DNA of 64,000 bases. Source: Arcanobacterium_A hippocoleae. Its GTDB lineage: Bacteria > Actinomycetota > Actinomycetes > Actinomycetales > Actinomycetaceae. Shown piece after piece: positions 17,330 through 25,411 of the stretch. Made by a program: the position numbers and the translations under genes. The notes under the pieces were generated by a model. It was not told the origin of the DNA, did no database searches, and saw nothing but the letters and a program-made list of their open reading frames with translations. Every line of letters begins with the position of its first letter. Positions within the stretch are counted from its first letter, which is position 1. The DNA lies in assembly GCF_031456295.1 (NCBI RefSeq), contig NZ_JAVDUJ010000001.1, positions 248,001 through 312,000 of the forward strand. The letters run 5' to 3'.

Positions 17330-17608
17330 TTAACGTTTGGAGTGTTCGCTCACGTGTACCTTATTGGAACGGGGAAATTCGCGAGCGCACGCGTCTTTCA
17401 GGGCACGTTTCAGCTGGTGCGCTTGGTCAAATGTGGATGTCTCATTACGATAGCCGTGCTCACGAAGAATGATTCTGCCGTCGTCCTTATATGTTACTTC
17501 GACCCAGCGATCTTGCTTCCAGGTATAAACCGTGACAGCAGCATTCTGACCTCGTTGTGCAGTTGCATATAACCGGGCCTGTGCTTGTTTTAACGGCATC
17601 GCTTTCAT
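17330..17608 (-). CDS. Small protein of unknown function, second gene of a possible toxin-antitoxin pair
   Basis: A 92-residue protein (starts MKAMPLKQAQARLYATAQRG) rich in charged residues, with a beta-type middle (AAVTVYTWKQDRWVEVTYKD) and a helical, basic C-terminus. I recognise no family, and no helix-turn-helix is obvious. The chosen ATG has AAAGGA 6 nt upstream; ATGs at 17614 and 17632 would lengthen it. It follows a RelE-like gene by 39 bp on the same strand, so a role as its antitoxin is possible but unsupported by motif. Confidence 0.5.
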   Translation of the reverse strand: MKAMPLKQAQARLYATAQRGQNAAVTVYTWKQDRWVEVTYKDDGRIILREHGYRNETSTFDQAHQLKRALKDACAREFPRSNKVHVSEHSKR

Positions 17609-17647
17609 CCGCATTCCTTTCTGCCAGAGCAAAGCATTACACAGCGG

Positions 17648-17968
17648 TTATTTTAAGAAATCAGTAATTTCTTTGGTGAAGGTTGACTTCTGGATATTTA
17701 TGCTGATGTAGACTACCGTGATGTGTTCTTTCGCGACGGTGAAAGCTGCCCGGATTGGAGGGAGTTTTCCGATATTGACACGACATTCATAGACATGAAG
17801 TTCGTGAGATAAAAGGCGAGTAGCCAGCTTCGTCTTCGCAAATCCGGTATCGATTTGCTGGGTGATTTGATTTATCACGGTGTTGCGAATTTCTGCTTCG
17901 TGTGCCGCATATTTTCGAAAGATTGCTTTACACCCGTGTGGATCAAAATCGAATTTTAATTTCACCAA
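17648..17968 (-). CDS. RelE/ParE-like small protein (candidate toxin)
   Basis: A 106-residue protein whose C-terminal half (HELHVYECRVN...PIRAAFTV...ITVVYISINIQKS) resembles the strand pattern of RelE/HigB/Gp49-type mRNA interferases: a conserved Arg after the ElhEcR element, then an Arg-containing strand and a final K. The start is TTG with AGGAGG 9 nt upstream. An inverted repeat around its -10 fits self-regulation. Similarity was judged by eye only, so the toxin call is tentative. Confidence 0.45.
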   Translation of the reverse strand: MVKLKFDFDPHGCKAIFRKYAAHEAEIRNTVINQITQQIDTGFAKTKLATRLLSHELHVYECRVNIGKLPPIRAAFTVAKEHITVVYISINIQKSTFTKEITDFLK

Positions 17969-17986
17969 TCTTAGCTACCTCCTGAT

Positions 17987-18009
17987 GTTACTGATTATAA
18001 CTATGTAAC
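17987..18009 (-). promoter_or_regulatory. Promoter -10 inside an inverted repeat (likely operator of the small gene pair)
   Basis: On the minus strand TATAAT (17999-17994) lies within a GTTAC-N13-GTAAC inverted repeat (18009-17987). AGGAGG and the TTG start follow. A repressor bound here would cover the -10, as in many autoregulated toxin-antitoxin operons. No good -35 is visible. Confidence 0.5.
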
Positions 18010-18031
18010 TTAGGAAGTAGGGGTGGGAGTA

Positions 18032-18067
18032 TTTTGGGAGCAATTCGATTCTGAACTGCTCCCAAAA
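18032..18067 (-). terminator. Terminator hairpin downstream of the ferredoxin gene
   Basis: Arms TTTTGGGAGCA (18032-18042) and TGCTCCCAAAA (18057-18067) pair over 11 bp. It starts 10 nt after the ferredoxin stop on the minus strand. Confidence 0.6.
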
Positions 18068-18076
18068 ATCATTAAT

Positions 18077-18313
18077 TTAAGCTGGGTGTTCTTCAATACG
18101 CAAAGCGTGCCGAGGGCAAGTGCTTACCACGTTACGGAGAAAATCCGCTTTTTGTGCTGTATCGGCGACACTCGGATTTACCCAAGGACGTGCCTTAACG
18201 TTGAAAATTTCAGGCATTGATCTCACACAATTTCCAGAATGGATACATAAATCAGAATCGAAGCTAACATCCACAAGCGGCCCTGTGTACAGCTTTCTTT
18301 TAGGATCTTGCAT
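18077..18313 (-). CDS. Mono-cluster 4Fe-4S ferredoxin-like protein (Fer4_19 family)
   Basis: A 78-residue protein: Tyr-x-Gly-x3-Val-x-Val near the N-terminus, then CIHSGNCVR and, late, STCPRHALRI. With the partly conserved PWVNP segment this matches the Fer4_19 (divergent 4Fe-4S, often labelled DUF1271) family. The ATG at 18313 has GGGAAAGGA upstream; an earlier ATG at 18340 would add nine residues. It sits downstream of the RclA-like reductase on the same strand (about 120-bp gap), so it may be an electron carrier in the same response. Only three Cys are visible, so the cluster may use another ligand or be of 3Fe-4S type. Confidence 0.75.
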   Translation of the reverse strand: MQDPKRKLYTGPLVDVSFDSDLCIHSGNCVRSMPEIFNVKARPWVNPSVADTAQKADFLRNVVSTCPRHALRIEEHPA

Positions 18314-18431
18314 ATTTTCCTTTCCCTTATTCTTAATCATACGCGCTTTCTGAGCATAATTATCGTTAAACGGTTGAATTATTAATTAATTTCTATGCTG
18401 TCAGAAAAAGTAGAATCTTGCGCGTGAAATA

Positions 18432-19847
18432 TTAAATTTCAGCGAGTAGTTCGTTCAATGCTTCGGTTGTTGCAGGATGAGTATAGATTCGATCGCGCAA
18501 TGACGTGTAAGGAAGTTGATGATCCATTGCCAACGTGATCAGGTTGATTAATTCTTGTGAATCGATGCAGAAAAGTGTGGCACCAAGAATCTGTTCGCTC
18601 TTTTTGTCTACAACGATTTCCATAAACCCGCGCGTGTCATTGACGGCTTTCGCGCGCGGCATTGTAGCTAAAGATGAAACTTCGCGATTTGCGATAGCTA
18701 CTTCCCAATTATTTTCCGCAGCTAGTTCTTTAGCTTTCTCAGCGGTAAGTCCAACTCGGGAAAGCGGTGGAGTGAGAAAAGTAGTAGTTGGTACTGCGCC
18801 ACGATTTAGCAAAGAGCGACCTGAAAGATCTTTCCCGTGAAGGAGTTGATCTGCTACGATTCGGTGATCGTCAAAAGAAATATAAGTATGCTGCAGGCCG
18901 CCATTTACGTCTCCCACAGCCCAGATGTTTCTGGCGGTTGTGCGTAAAAACTCATCAGTGAAAATTGCGCCATTTTTTACTTCTATCCCAGCTGCTGCAA
19001 GATTTAAGCCGTCAATATTTGGTTTCCGACCAATTGCGATCAGCAATGCATCTGTGTCAAAGGACGCGTGATTAGTGTGGATTGTGAGTGGGGCAGTAGG
19101 ATCTGCTGGTGCAGCTACTTTTTCCACCCAAGTTTGATGCATGAAAGTTATTCCAGCATCGCTGAGGATTTTTTCGACTGTGGCGCGGGTTTGTTCGGAT
19201 TCATGCGGAAGAATTGATTCGTTACGATTTAATATAGTTACGGATGATCCAAAATGTGCGGATATATTTGCTAGTTCAAGTGCGATATATCCGGCGCCGA
19301 TAACTGCTAGCCGTCGCGGTAAATTTTCCCGATCAATCAATTCAGTAGATGTGAGCACTCGTGGATCTAACAGCGGATTATCACCCAAACCTGTAATTGG
19401 AGTCATTACTGGGGTGGCGCCAGTATTGATGATGATCTGATCTGCAGTAACTTCGAGTTCATCGGTGCCGGCTGTCAGCTTCAATTTTCTTTCGTCAATA
19501 AATTCAGCATGTGCAACTACTACAAGCACACCTGGTTTTTCCATCATTGCAAGATTTGCTGCATTCATTTTTTCCCGCAGTGTCCGTTTGCGACTCATTG
19601 CTTGCTGGTAAAAATCATCGGAGAACTGGTGCGAGTGAGATGCAGTGGCATCGTGGAGTAGTGTTTTTGTTGGAACGCATCCGATGTTGATACAAGTACC
19701 GCCAAACATGGCTGGATCTTGTTCGATGAGCACCACCTTTTTCCCTGTTTTCGCAAATTTGGCAGCGAGAGTTTTCCCCGCCTTTCCAAATCCGATAACA
19801 GCAAGATCAACATGGGTAGTTTCGAGTGTAGCTGGAGAAAATGGCAT
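18432..19847 (-). CDS. RclA-like pyridine nucleotide-disulfide oxidoreductase
   Basis: A 471-residue flavoprotein disulfide reductase. It has an FAD-binding GFGKAGKTLA near residue 17, redox-active CINIGC near 49-54, the NAD(P)H Rossmann segment VIGAGYIALE, the second FAD motif WAVGDVNGGLQHTYIS and a dimerisation domain. Similarity by eye is strongest to E. coli RclA, the reactive-chlorine-induced Cu(II) reductase: GKAGKTLA, CINIGC-PTKTL-HDA, LQ-TYIS-DD-RIV, TPPLSRVG and THP-x3-E-LN-L are shared. The start chosen is the second ATG, which has AAAAGGA properly spaced. Likely role: defence against hypohalous acid or copper stress. Confidence 0.85.
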   Translation of the reverse strand: MPFSPATLETTHVDLAVIGFGKAGKTLAAKFAKTGKKVVLIEQDPAMFGGTCINIGCVPTKTLLHDATASHSHQFSDDFYQQAMSRKRTLREKMNAANLAMMEKPGVLVVVAHAEFIDERKLKLTAGTDELEVTADQIIINTGATPVMTPITGLGDNPLLDPRVLTSTELIDRENLPRRLAVIGAGYIALELANISAHFGSSVTILNRNESILPHESEQTRATVEKILSDAGITFMHQTWVEKVAAPADPTAPLTIHTNHASFDTDALLIAIGRKPNIDGLNLAAAGIEVKNGAIFTDEFLRTTARNIWAVGDVNGGLQHTYISFDDHRIVADQLLHGKDLSGRSLLNRGAVPTTTFLTPPLSRVGLTAEKAKELAAENNWEVAIANREVSSLATMPRAKAVNDTRGFMEIVVDKKSEQILGATLFCIDSQELINLITLAMDHQLPYTSLRDRIYTHPATTEALNELLAEI

Positions 19848-19853
19848 GATCAT

Positions 19854-20177
19854 CCTTTTCAGATTGAGAGCTGTTATTTATTGAATTAGCGCAAGTAACT
19901 ATAAATTTTGTGCAACAAACGCGATATTTTGCTTAACGCCGATCAGCAAAATCGTATTCCCAAAGCTGCGAACAGCACGCGAAACAGCCCAAAATCAGTT
20001 GTGAAAACAGTTTTGCGAAAGTTGCGTAGTAAAAGTGATATTTCACCGCGGTCTAAGATGCAGAAATAAATGTTGCATGTTCGCTGCTCGCGCGAAAAGG
20101 TTTTCCGACATCACTATTTAGATATGCTTAAAGAGTTTTAATTGAGACTTGTCATTATTCAACTTTTCAGGAGAAAA
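19854..20177. other. Divergent intergenic region between the RclA-like gene and a coiled-coil protein gene
   Basis: 324 bp without a gene. It contains an 8-bp inverted repeat, ATTTTGCT (19926-19933) and AGCAAAAT (19945-19952), about 80 bp upstream of the reductase start, which is a candidate operator. Between it and the reductase is an AT-rich promoter-like stretch. No repeats or RNA gene recognised. Confidence 0.4.
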
Positions 20178-20675
20178 ATGTTAAATCCGAAGATCCTATT
20201 TAAAATTATGACGGTAGCCGGGCCGGCAGTATTCAAAATTGTGCGTAAATACGGTCCGCAATTGCGTGAATTGTATGAAAAAAATCCGGAAGTCTTCCAA
20301 AGATTAACGAATAAGATGAATTTGATTTCAAAGGCAAGAAAAGACGACGCAAATGCAGAAAGTCTTGCAAAACGCGTCGCAATATTGCGGGAGCAAGTAA
20401 CCTACTTGTACGCCTCAGCTAATACGCCAGAAGCTGCGCAGCGTGCGCGAAAATGGCGTACAGAACTTTCCGGTATCGAGAAATCTTTACCTTTGCTGGA
20501 AGCAATGGCCAAGAAAGCTCAAAAAGTTGAGCTAAAAGTATTAAATGAGCGGATCGACAAGCTATCGGCAGCAATCATTTCGGCCAATATTGAAGATGAA
20601 ATTGAAGACGCAGAATTTGAATCAGGCAATCAAAAAGCGCGGGAAATGAATGATCCTGACGCTACGGCATACTGA
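20178..20675 (+). CDS. Hypothetical helical protein
   Basis: A 165-residue protein of unknown function. Residues 1-20 are mildly hydrophobic (MLNPKILFKIMTVAGPAVFK); the rest is charged and predicted largely alpha-helical (KARKDDANAESLAKRVAILR), with an acidic C-terminus. It resembles the small cytosolic or membrane-peripheral helical proteins common in actinobacteria; no family assigned. The ATG has AGGAG 6-7 nt upstream; a longer frame to 20142 lacks a ribosome site. It is monocistronic and ends at a strong terminator. Confidence 0.65.
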   Translation: MLNPKILFKIMTVAGPAVFKIVRKYGPQLRELYEKNPEVFQRLTNKMNLISKARKDDANAESLAKRVAILREQVTYLYASANTPEAAQRARKWRTELSGIEKSLPLLEAMAKKAQKVELKVLNERIDKLSAAIISANIEDEIEDAEFESGNQKAREMNDPDATAY

Positions 20676-20712
20676 ATTTTGCAAAAATGCAAAGATGATG
20701 CTTTCTGATCAT

Positions 20713-20747
20713 GGGGTGGGCAGTTTATCTATCAAACTGCCCACCCC
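20713..20747. terminator. Bidirectional terminator, 14-bp GC-rich stem
   Basis: Arms 20713-20726 (GGGGTGGGCAGTTT) and 20734-20747 are perfectly complementary around a 7-nt loop. It separates two convergent genes. Confidence 0.8.
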
Positions 20748-20753
20748 AGTTAT

Positions 20754-21239
20754 TTAAGATTTAGCTGCTGATTCATCTGTTAAGCCGAGTGCGAGCGCGA
20801 TATTTGGTGGGAAAAATCCTGGTCCCTTTAATACTTTTCCGTCTTCACGATAAATCGGTTTTCCGTCAGCGCCGAGTTTTGACATATTTGACGCTTGTAC
20901 TTGCGCGAGTACTTTTGTGAGCGGAATAGCTGTTTCTAATGCCATTCCGTAGATCACGTAAGTTAAATCTGCCAGTGCATCAGCTGTTTCAATAACATCG
21001 CGAGTGTGGTCGTCCTCTTGCAAAGCTTCTGCGTAGGCGCGTTCGATTTTTTCACGTGCTGTTTTCCCATAGACGGCTCCTACAAGCTCGGCGAATTCTT
21101 CGGCGATCAACGCCATGCGCATATCGATCCGTTCGCGGTCTACGCTTGGGGTGCCGGTATAGATTGGAAGATTATACGTTTCGTGAAATTCACGTACCAG
21201 CGATTCTGGATTTTCCGGATTTGCTTGTGATTTTTGCAA
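20754..21239 (-). CDS. MazG/PRA-PH-like NTP pyrophosphohydrolase family protein
   Basis: A 161-residue all-alpha protein of the MazG / phosphoribosyl-ATP pyrophosphohydrolase superfamily. Visible features: ERIDMRMALIAEEFAEL near residues 36-52 (EExxE metal site) and ETADALADLTYVIYGMALE near 84-102 (second metal half), then ASNMSKLGADGKPIYREDGK and KGPGF. Such proteins hydrolyse nucleoside triphosphates or their analogues as house-cleaning enzymes. The start is TTG with AAAGGA 7 nt upstream. Not linked to histidine genes, so a HisE role is unlikely. Confidence 0.8.
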   Translation of the reverse strand: MQKSQANPENPESLVREFHETYNLPIYTGTPSVDRERIDMRMALIAEEFAELVGAVYGKTAREKIERAYAEALQEDDHTRDVIETADALADLTYVIYGMALETAIPLTKVLAQVQASNMSKLGADGKPIYREDGKVLKGPGFFPPNIALALGLTDESAAKS

Positions 21240-21366
21240 AGGAGGATCCTTTCTTAATTACGCATCACTTTCTATTTCTGTTTTTACTTCTGTGCATTTT
21301 CAGTGTGGAGCGATTCGTGACTAAGTGTACTCATGCTGCATTATTAATGCATGGTGTGCAATATCT

Positions 21367-21399
21367 GTTTGCCAATATCGGGAACTGATATTGGCAAAC
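21367..21399. repeat. 13-bp perfect inverted repeat upstream of tRNA-Leu
   Basis: Arms GTTTGCCAATATC (21367-21379) and GATATTGGCAAAC (21387-21399) surround a 7-nt loop. No T-run on either side. It may be a terminator for an unseen transcript or a binding site; the rest of 21240-21492 shows no gene. Confidence 0.5.
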
Positions 21400-21492
21400 T
21401 TGCGCTAAATCACATTGTTTAAGTGTTAATAGAATTGGCAAATGTGTAGATAGAGTGATAAGTTATTACCCGTTGCGAAAGCAAAAATAAAT

Positions 21493-21579
21493 GCGCGGGT
21501 GGCGGAATAGGCAGACGCGCTAGCTTGAGGTGCTAGTCCACATATTACGTGGGTGGGGGTTCAAGTCCCCCTCCGCGCA
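21493..21579 (+). tRNA. tRNA-Leu (anticodon GAG)
   Basis: An 87-nt class II tRNA: acceptor GCGCGGG/TCCGCGC, D arm TGGCGGAATAGGCAGACGC, anticodon stem CTAGC/GCTAG with loop TTGAGGT, a long variable arm (TCCACATATTACGTGGG) and T arm with GTTCAAGTC. Discriminator A; CCA not encoded. Confidence 0.95.
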
Positions 21580-21585
21580 CGAATG

Positions 21586-21621
21586 AGCCTGAACGGTGAG
21601 AAAGCCGTTCAGGCTTTCTTA
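21586..21621 (+). terminator. Terminator of tRNA-Leu
   Basis: Arms AGCCTGAACGG (21586-21596) and CCGTTCAGGCT (21605-21615) followed by TTCTTA, starting 7 nt after the tRNA. Confidence 0.85.
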
Positions 21622-21853
21622 TTAGTGAAGTTCGGAGCTACGTGACGGGCTAAGTGCCAAAATCGTTGCTTATGGCGGCGTGTCGTGGTTTATGTTGATC
21701 GTCCTGCCCCAGCCTTTTCGGATGTGGAGGCCGTCTTTCCATTTTCTTCATCCACTCATGCGATAAAAAATGAGTTCTTGCCGCCAGTTATGCGGCGAAT
21801 CCGAAGTTCATCTCACAGTAATTTATGTCATATGTTTCGGGAGAATTCAGATC
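21622..21853. other. Intergenic stretch with no recognised gene
   Basis: Between the tRNA terminator and the surface-protein promoter. Short open frames exist but have no ribosome site or recognisable product. Confidence 0.5.
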
Positions 21854-21882
21854 TTGAAAAATGCGGGGGGGGGCAATAGAGT
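21854..21882 (+). promoter_or_regulatory. Promoter with a nine-G tract in its spacer (candidate phase-variable promoter)
   Basis: TTGAAA (21854-21859) and TAGAGT (21877-21882) are separated by exactly 17 nt, and nine of these are an uninterrupted G run (21865-21873). Start of transcription would be near 21889, about 100 nt before the surface-protein ATG. Slippage of the run would change the spacer length and so promoter strength. Confidence 0.65.
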
Positions 21883-21987
21883 GGAAATCGCGTGCTCTAT
21901 GCGTATACACACCAGAGATTTAATTCGCGTATTTTCGGTGTGCTGATGTGCCTGTGCGTGAAACTGAAATAAAACGGAGGAGTTTTC

Positions 21988-23646
21988 ATGTTTGGTAAAA
22001 ATGATGGGAAGGATGCGTATCGAGCGCGTCATAAGGTTGAGGTTTCCCCGAAATATTCATCATTCGGGGTGAAGTCCGCAATGGTGGGTAGCTTATTTGC
22101 GCTTGGCGTTCCGACGGCTAATGCTTCAATACTTTCGATTGGATCTGAAAATCCTGATTTGAAATTGAGCCCGTTGGTTTACAATGATGCAACTAGTATT
22201 GATTTGCTTGGTGATTACACTCCCGATCATGCTGAGGCGACGGATATTGATTTTATTGGGAATGAGACTCCTGGGCGTAGTGAGTTAGTCGCTAATGATG
22301 CTACCGATATTTATAATCTTGATTCTGAGACTCCGGGTCGGGATTATTTGGTAAATAATGACGCTACCAATATCGAAAATATTGGTTCGGAAACCCCAGA
22401 ACGTTTAGAAATGGCTGATACTACAGCTAATAATGTTGAAAATATTGGTGCTACCGCACCAGTTCGTGGTGCTAATCTTGGTAACCACCGAGAAGCAAGA
22501 TCCATTGCCGAATTAGATGCAACACCATATGAGACAGTGGCATGGAACGAGACTCTATCAGCAGCAGAAGATGAAGAAATCTGGGGCAGCTTCCACACCA
22601 GTAGCGGCGGTAAGTTGGATGTGACCGTCACGGATAAACCAGCTGCTGGTGACGCTACGCTCATTGGTGCGATTGATAGCTATACTCCCGATCATGCTGA
22701 GGCGACGGATATTGATTTTATTGGGAATGAGACTCCTGGGCGTAGTGAGTTAGTCGCTAATGATGCTACCGATATTTATAATCTTGATTCTGAGACTCCG
22801 GGTCGGGATTATTTGGTAAATAATGACGCTACCAATATCGAAAATATTGGTTCGGAAACCCCAGAACGTTTAGAAATGGCTGATACTACAGCTAATAATG
22901 TTGAAAATATTGGTGCTACCGCACCAGTTCGTGGTGCTAATCTTGGTAACCACCGAGAAGCAAGATCCATTGCCGAATTAGATGCAACACCATATGAGAC
23001 AGTGGCATGGAACGAGACTCTATCAGCAGCAGAAGATGAAGAAATCTGGGGCAGCTTCCACACCGGTAGCGGCGGTAAGTTGGATGTGACCGTCACGGAT
23101 AAACCAGCTGCTGGTGACGCTACTGTACTTCCAAAGGATGCGGCAGGTTCATCGCTTACCGGCGCACTCGAATATCCGAAACTTACTGGTTTATCTGATT
23201 TCGGTACCCCAGTAAACGAAGCTGATACCAAAGATCGTCTCGGTCTACCGGCAACACTTCCGGCAACGGAGAACGGTTCTGAATTTAGAGGCGCACTCGA
23301 ATATCCGAAGCTTGCTGGTTACAGTGCAATCGGTACGAATGTGAATGAAGCAGACACTAAGGATCAGCCAGGCACAGCCGCTGTACTTCCAAAGAGCGCC
23401 GCAGGTGCTACATTCGCTGGTAAACTAGAATATCCGGAGATTGCGGGTGTGAAAGATTTCGGTCTTTCAGCATCTGGTGCTGATGCAAAGAACAAGCCAA
23501 ATACGCCAGTGCTCGATAGCACGGCTGCAGCTGCGGAATTGCCACAAACTGGTGCGGATCAGCGGGGCGGTTTGCTCGGGGCAGCAGCTCTCGTTCTCGC
23601 TGGTGTTGCCTCGATTTTCGGATCACGCAAGCGCCGTCAAGACTAA
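21988..23646 (+). CDS. LPXTG-anchored repetitive surface protein
   Basis: A 552-residue secreted protein that sortase should attach to the wall. Signal peptide 1-46 has a YSIRK/GS-like element (YSSFGVKSAMVGS) and cleavage after ANA. Residues about 78-224 and 233-379 are near-identical copies, each built from about five degenerate 20-residue units (NDATxI-x4-SETPxR-x2-L). Residues about 385-510 hold three further 44-residue repeats (LEYPKLxG...GTxVNEADTKD). LPQTG at 518-522, a hydrophobic segment and RKRRQD end the protein. No Cys. The ribosome site is GGAGGAG. No enzymatic domain recognised; adhesin, stalk or antigenic variant are possible. Confidence 0.88.
   Translation: MFGKNDGKDAYRARHKVEVSPKYSSFGVKSAMVGSLFALGVPTANASILSIGSENPDLKLSPLVYNDATSIDLLGDYTPDHAEATDIDFIGNETPGRSELVANDATDIYNLDSETPGRDYLVNNDATNIENIGSETPERLEMADTTANNVENIGATAPVRGANLGNHREARSIAELDATPYETVAWNETLSAAEDEEIWGSFHTSSGGKLDVTVTDKPAAGDATLIGAIDSYTPDHAEATDIDFIGNETPGRSELVANDATDIYNLDSETPGRDYLVNNDATNIENIGSETPERLEMADTTANNVENIGATAPVRGANLGNHREARSIAELDATPYETVAWNETLSAAEDEEIWGSFHTGSGGKLDVTVTDKPAAGDATVLPKDAAGSSLTGALEYPKLTGLSDFGTPVNEADTKDRLGLPATLPATENGSEFRGALEYPKLAGYSAIGTNVNEADTKDQPGTAAVLPKSAAGATFAGKLEYPEIAGVKDFGLSASGADAKNKPNTPVLDSTAAAAELPQTGADQRGGLLGAAALVLAGVASIFGSRKRRQD
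22219..23123 (+). repeat. 440-bp tandem direct repeat inside the surface-protein gene
   Basis: Copy 1 spans 22219-22658 and copy 2 22684-23123, offset 465 bp (155 codons). By eye they differ at one base (A/G, giving Ser/Gly in HTSSGG versus HTGSGG). Near-identity at silent sites shows a recent duplication or ongoing gene conversion. Confidence 0.92.
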
Positions 23647-23674
23647 TATCTCGTAAATCATTTTTGAAATGGCT

Positions 23675-23715
23675 AAATGGCTGGGAATATCTTTGCAATA
23701 TTCCCAGCCATTTTT
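23675..23715 (+). terminator. Terminator of the surface-protein gene, 16-bp stem
   Basis: Arms 23675-23690 (AAATGGCTGGGAATAT) and 23698-23713 are perfect complements, ending in five T. Confidence 0.88.
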
Positions 23716-23852
23716 CACCTTGCAAGCACAGACACCGGATACAAATTACGGAGTACCCGCGATTTTTGCAGCCGTAGCTTCCCGTTGTGTATCAAAAAAA
23801 TCCGACGGCAATGAAAGCGCTGAAATCACATATCCCTTAACTTTGATTCTGA

Positions 23853-25220
23853 TTAGCAAATAGTGACATTCACAGCAAGCCCACCAAGTGAGGTTTCCTT
23901 ATATTTTGACTGCATATCAAGCCCAGTATCACGCATCGTCTTGATTACCGAATCAAGCGAAACGATATGCGAACCGTCGCCACGAAGCGCAGTCCGTGCT
24001 GCAGCAATTGCTTTGATTGACGCGATCGCGTTGCGTTCAATACATGGCACTTGCACCAAACCGCCAACAGGATCACAAGTTAAACCAAGATTGTGTTCCA
24101 TCCCGATTTCTGCAGCATTTTCCACTTGTGCGGGCGATCCTCCGAGCACCGCAGCCATTGCACCAGCTGCCATTGAGCAAGCTGAACCGACTTCGCCCTG
24201 GCAACCCACTTCTGCTCCTGAAATTGAGGCTGTGGTCTTAAAAATTATGCCAATTGCACCGGCAGTAAGTAAAAATGTGACGATATCTTCTTCGTGTGTG
24301 CCGTCTACAAACTTTGTGTAATAACGCAACACGGCTGGAATAATTCCCGCAGCTCCATTGGTCGGAGCCGTCACCACACGCCCACCGGCAGCGTTTTCTT
24401 CATTCACTGCAAGTGCATAAAGCGTAACCCAGTCCATTCCGGCAAGTGGGTCTGCACTCATTTTTTCATTGCAGAGTTTGCGGTATAAGCCAGGAGAACG
24501 GCGTAAAACGCGGAGTGAACCAGGAAGCATCCCTTCGGTTTTGATCCCGTTCTCGATGCTTTCATTCATTACATTCCAGATTTGGAGCAAACCGTTGCGG
24601 ATCTCTTCCTCGCTGCGCCAGGACTTTTCATTTTCAAGCGCTACTTTCGCAATCGAAAAGCCAGTTTCTTTGCAGATTGAAAGTAAATCTGCTGCATTGC
24701 GATACGGATAGGGAACTAGTGTGTCATCTTCTGCAATCGATTCGGCGCCGGATGCATCGCCAGATACTACAAACCCGCCACCTACCGAATAATAGTAGTG
24801 CTCTTGAATTAGGTTACCGGCAGCGTCAAAGGCTTGCAGACGCATTCCATTGGGATGGGCAGGAAGTTCGATTTGACCGGCAAATTCGATATCTTCACAA
24901 GGATAGAAGAAAATTTCGTGTTGCCCTAAGAGCTTAAGCTGATTGCTCAGGTTTACTTCCGCAACTATTGGCATTGTGCAGCGCGGATCGGTGGTTTCCG
25001 GAATTTCTCCCATGAGTCCGAGAATCACCGCAAAATCTGTACCGTGGCCTTTCCCGGTAGATCCTAATGATCCGTATAATACACATTTAATCTTTGTTGT
25101 TACTGAGAGTTTTGCCCCTAGTGACTGTGCAAATTTATACGCTGCGCGCATTGGCCCTACCGTGTGTGATGATGATGGACCAATCCCAACTGAAAATAAA
25201 TCAAATACGCTTAATGCCAT
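23853..25220 (-). CDS. sdaA: L-serine ammonia-lyase (single-chain, iron-sulfur dependent)
   Basis: A 455-residue L-serine dehydratase that turns serine into pyruvate and ammonia in the cytoplasm. The N-terminal beta domain starts SVFDLFSVGIGPSSSHTVGPM; the C-terminal catalytic domain has APTNGAAGIIPAVLRYY and the cluster cysteines (GCQGEVGSACSMA, LTCDPVGG). The protein ends in Cys (VNVTIC), the tail that plugs the active site in this family. Length is normal for the fused single-chain form. The start ATG has no clear ribosome site. Confidence 0.95.
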   Translation of the reverse strand: MALSVFDLFSVGIGPSSSHTVGPMRAAYKFAQSLGAKLSVTTKIKCVLYGSLGSTGKGHGTDFAVILGLMGEIPETTDPRCTMPIVAEVNLSNQLKLLGQHEIFFYPCEDIEFAGQIELPAHPNGMRLQAFDAAGNLIQEHYYYSVGGGFVVSGDASGAESIAEDDTLVPYPYRNAADLLSICKETGFSIAKVALENEKSWRSEEEIRNGLLQIWNVMNESIENGIKTEGMLPGSLRVLRRSPGLYRKLCNEKMSADPLAGMDWVTLYALAVNEENAAGGRVVTAPTNGAAGIIPAVLRYYTKFVDGTHEEDIVTFLLTAGAIGIIFKTTASISGAEVGCQGEVGSACSMAAGAMAAVLGGSPAQVENAAEIGMEHNLGLTCDPVGGLVQVPCIERNAIASIKAIAAARTALRGDGSHIVSLDSVIKTMRDTGLDMQSKYKETSLGGLAVNVTIC

Positions 25221-25411
25221 GGATTTAGGATATCTCAGGAATAATATTTTCCTCCTGTTGATGTAAAAGTTCGGAAAGTGCTCTTAGCCTCGTTCGCGGG
25301 TGAGTCGGAATTTTACATATGTTCATTGCAGGTTTTAACGGTAGGCTAGGGGTGTAAGCAAAGTGCACGTGGCCCCGGTATCGTTGCGTGCCAGATGTTA
25401 GGCGTCCTTGT

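Noticed and set aside
21685..21879. 64-codon open frame upstream of the surface protein
   Set aside because: No ribosome site or recognisable product, and it ends within the G-run promoter.
22344..23231. Long open frames antisense to the surface-protein repeats
   Set aside because: They are mirror images of the two repeat copies and have no start signal.
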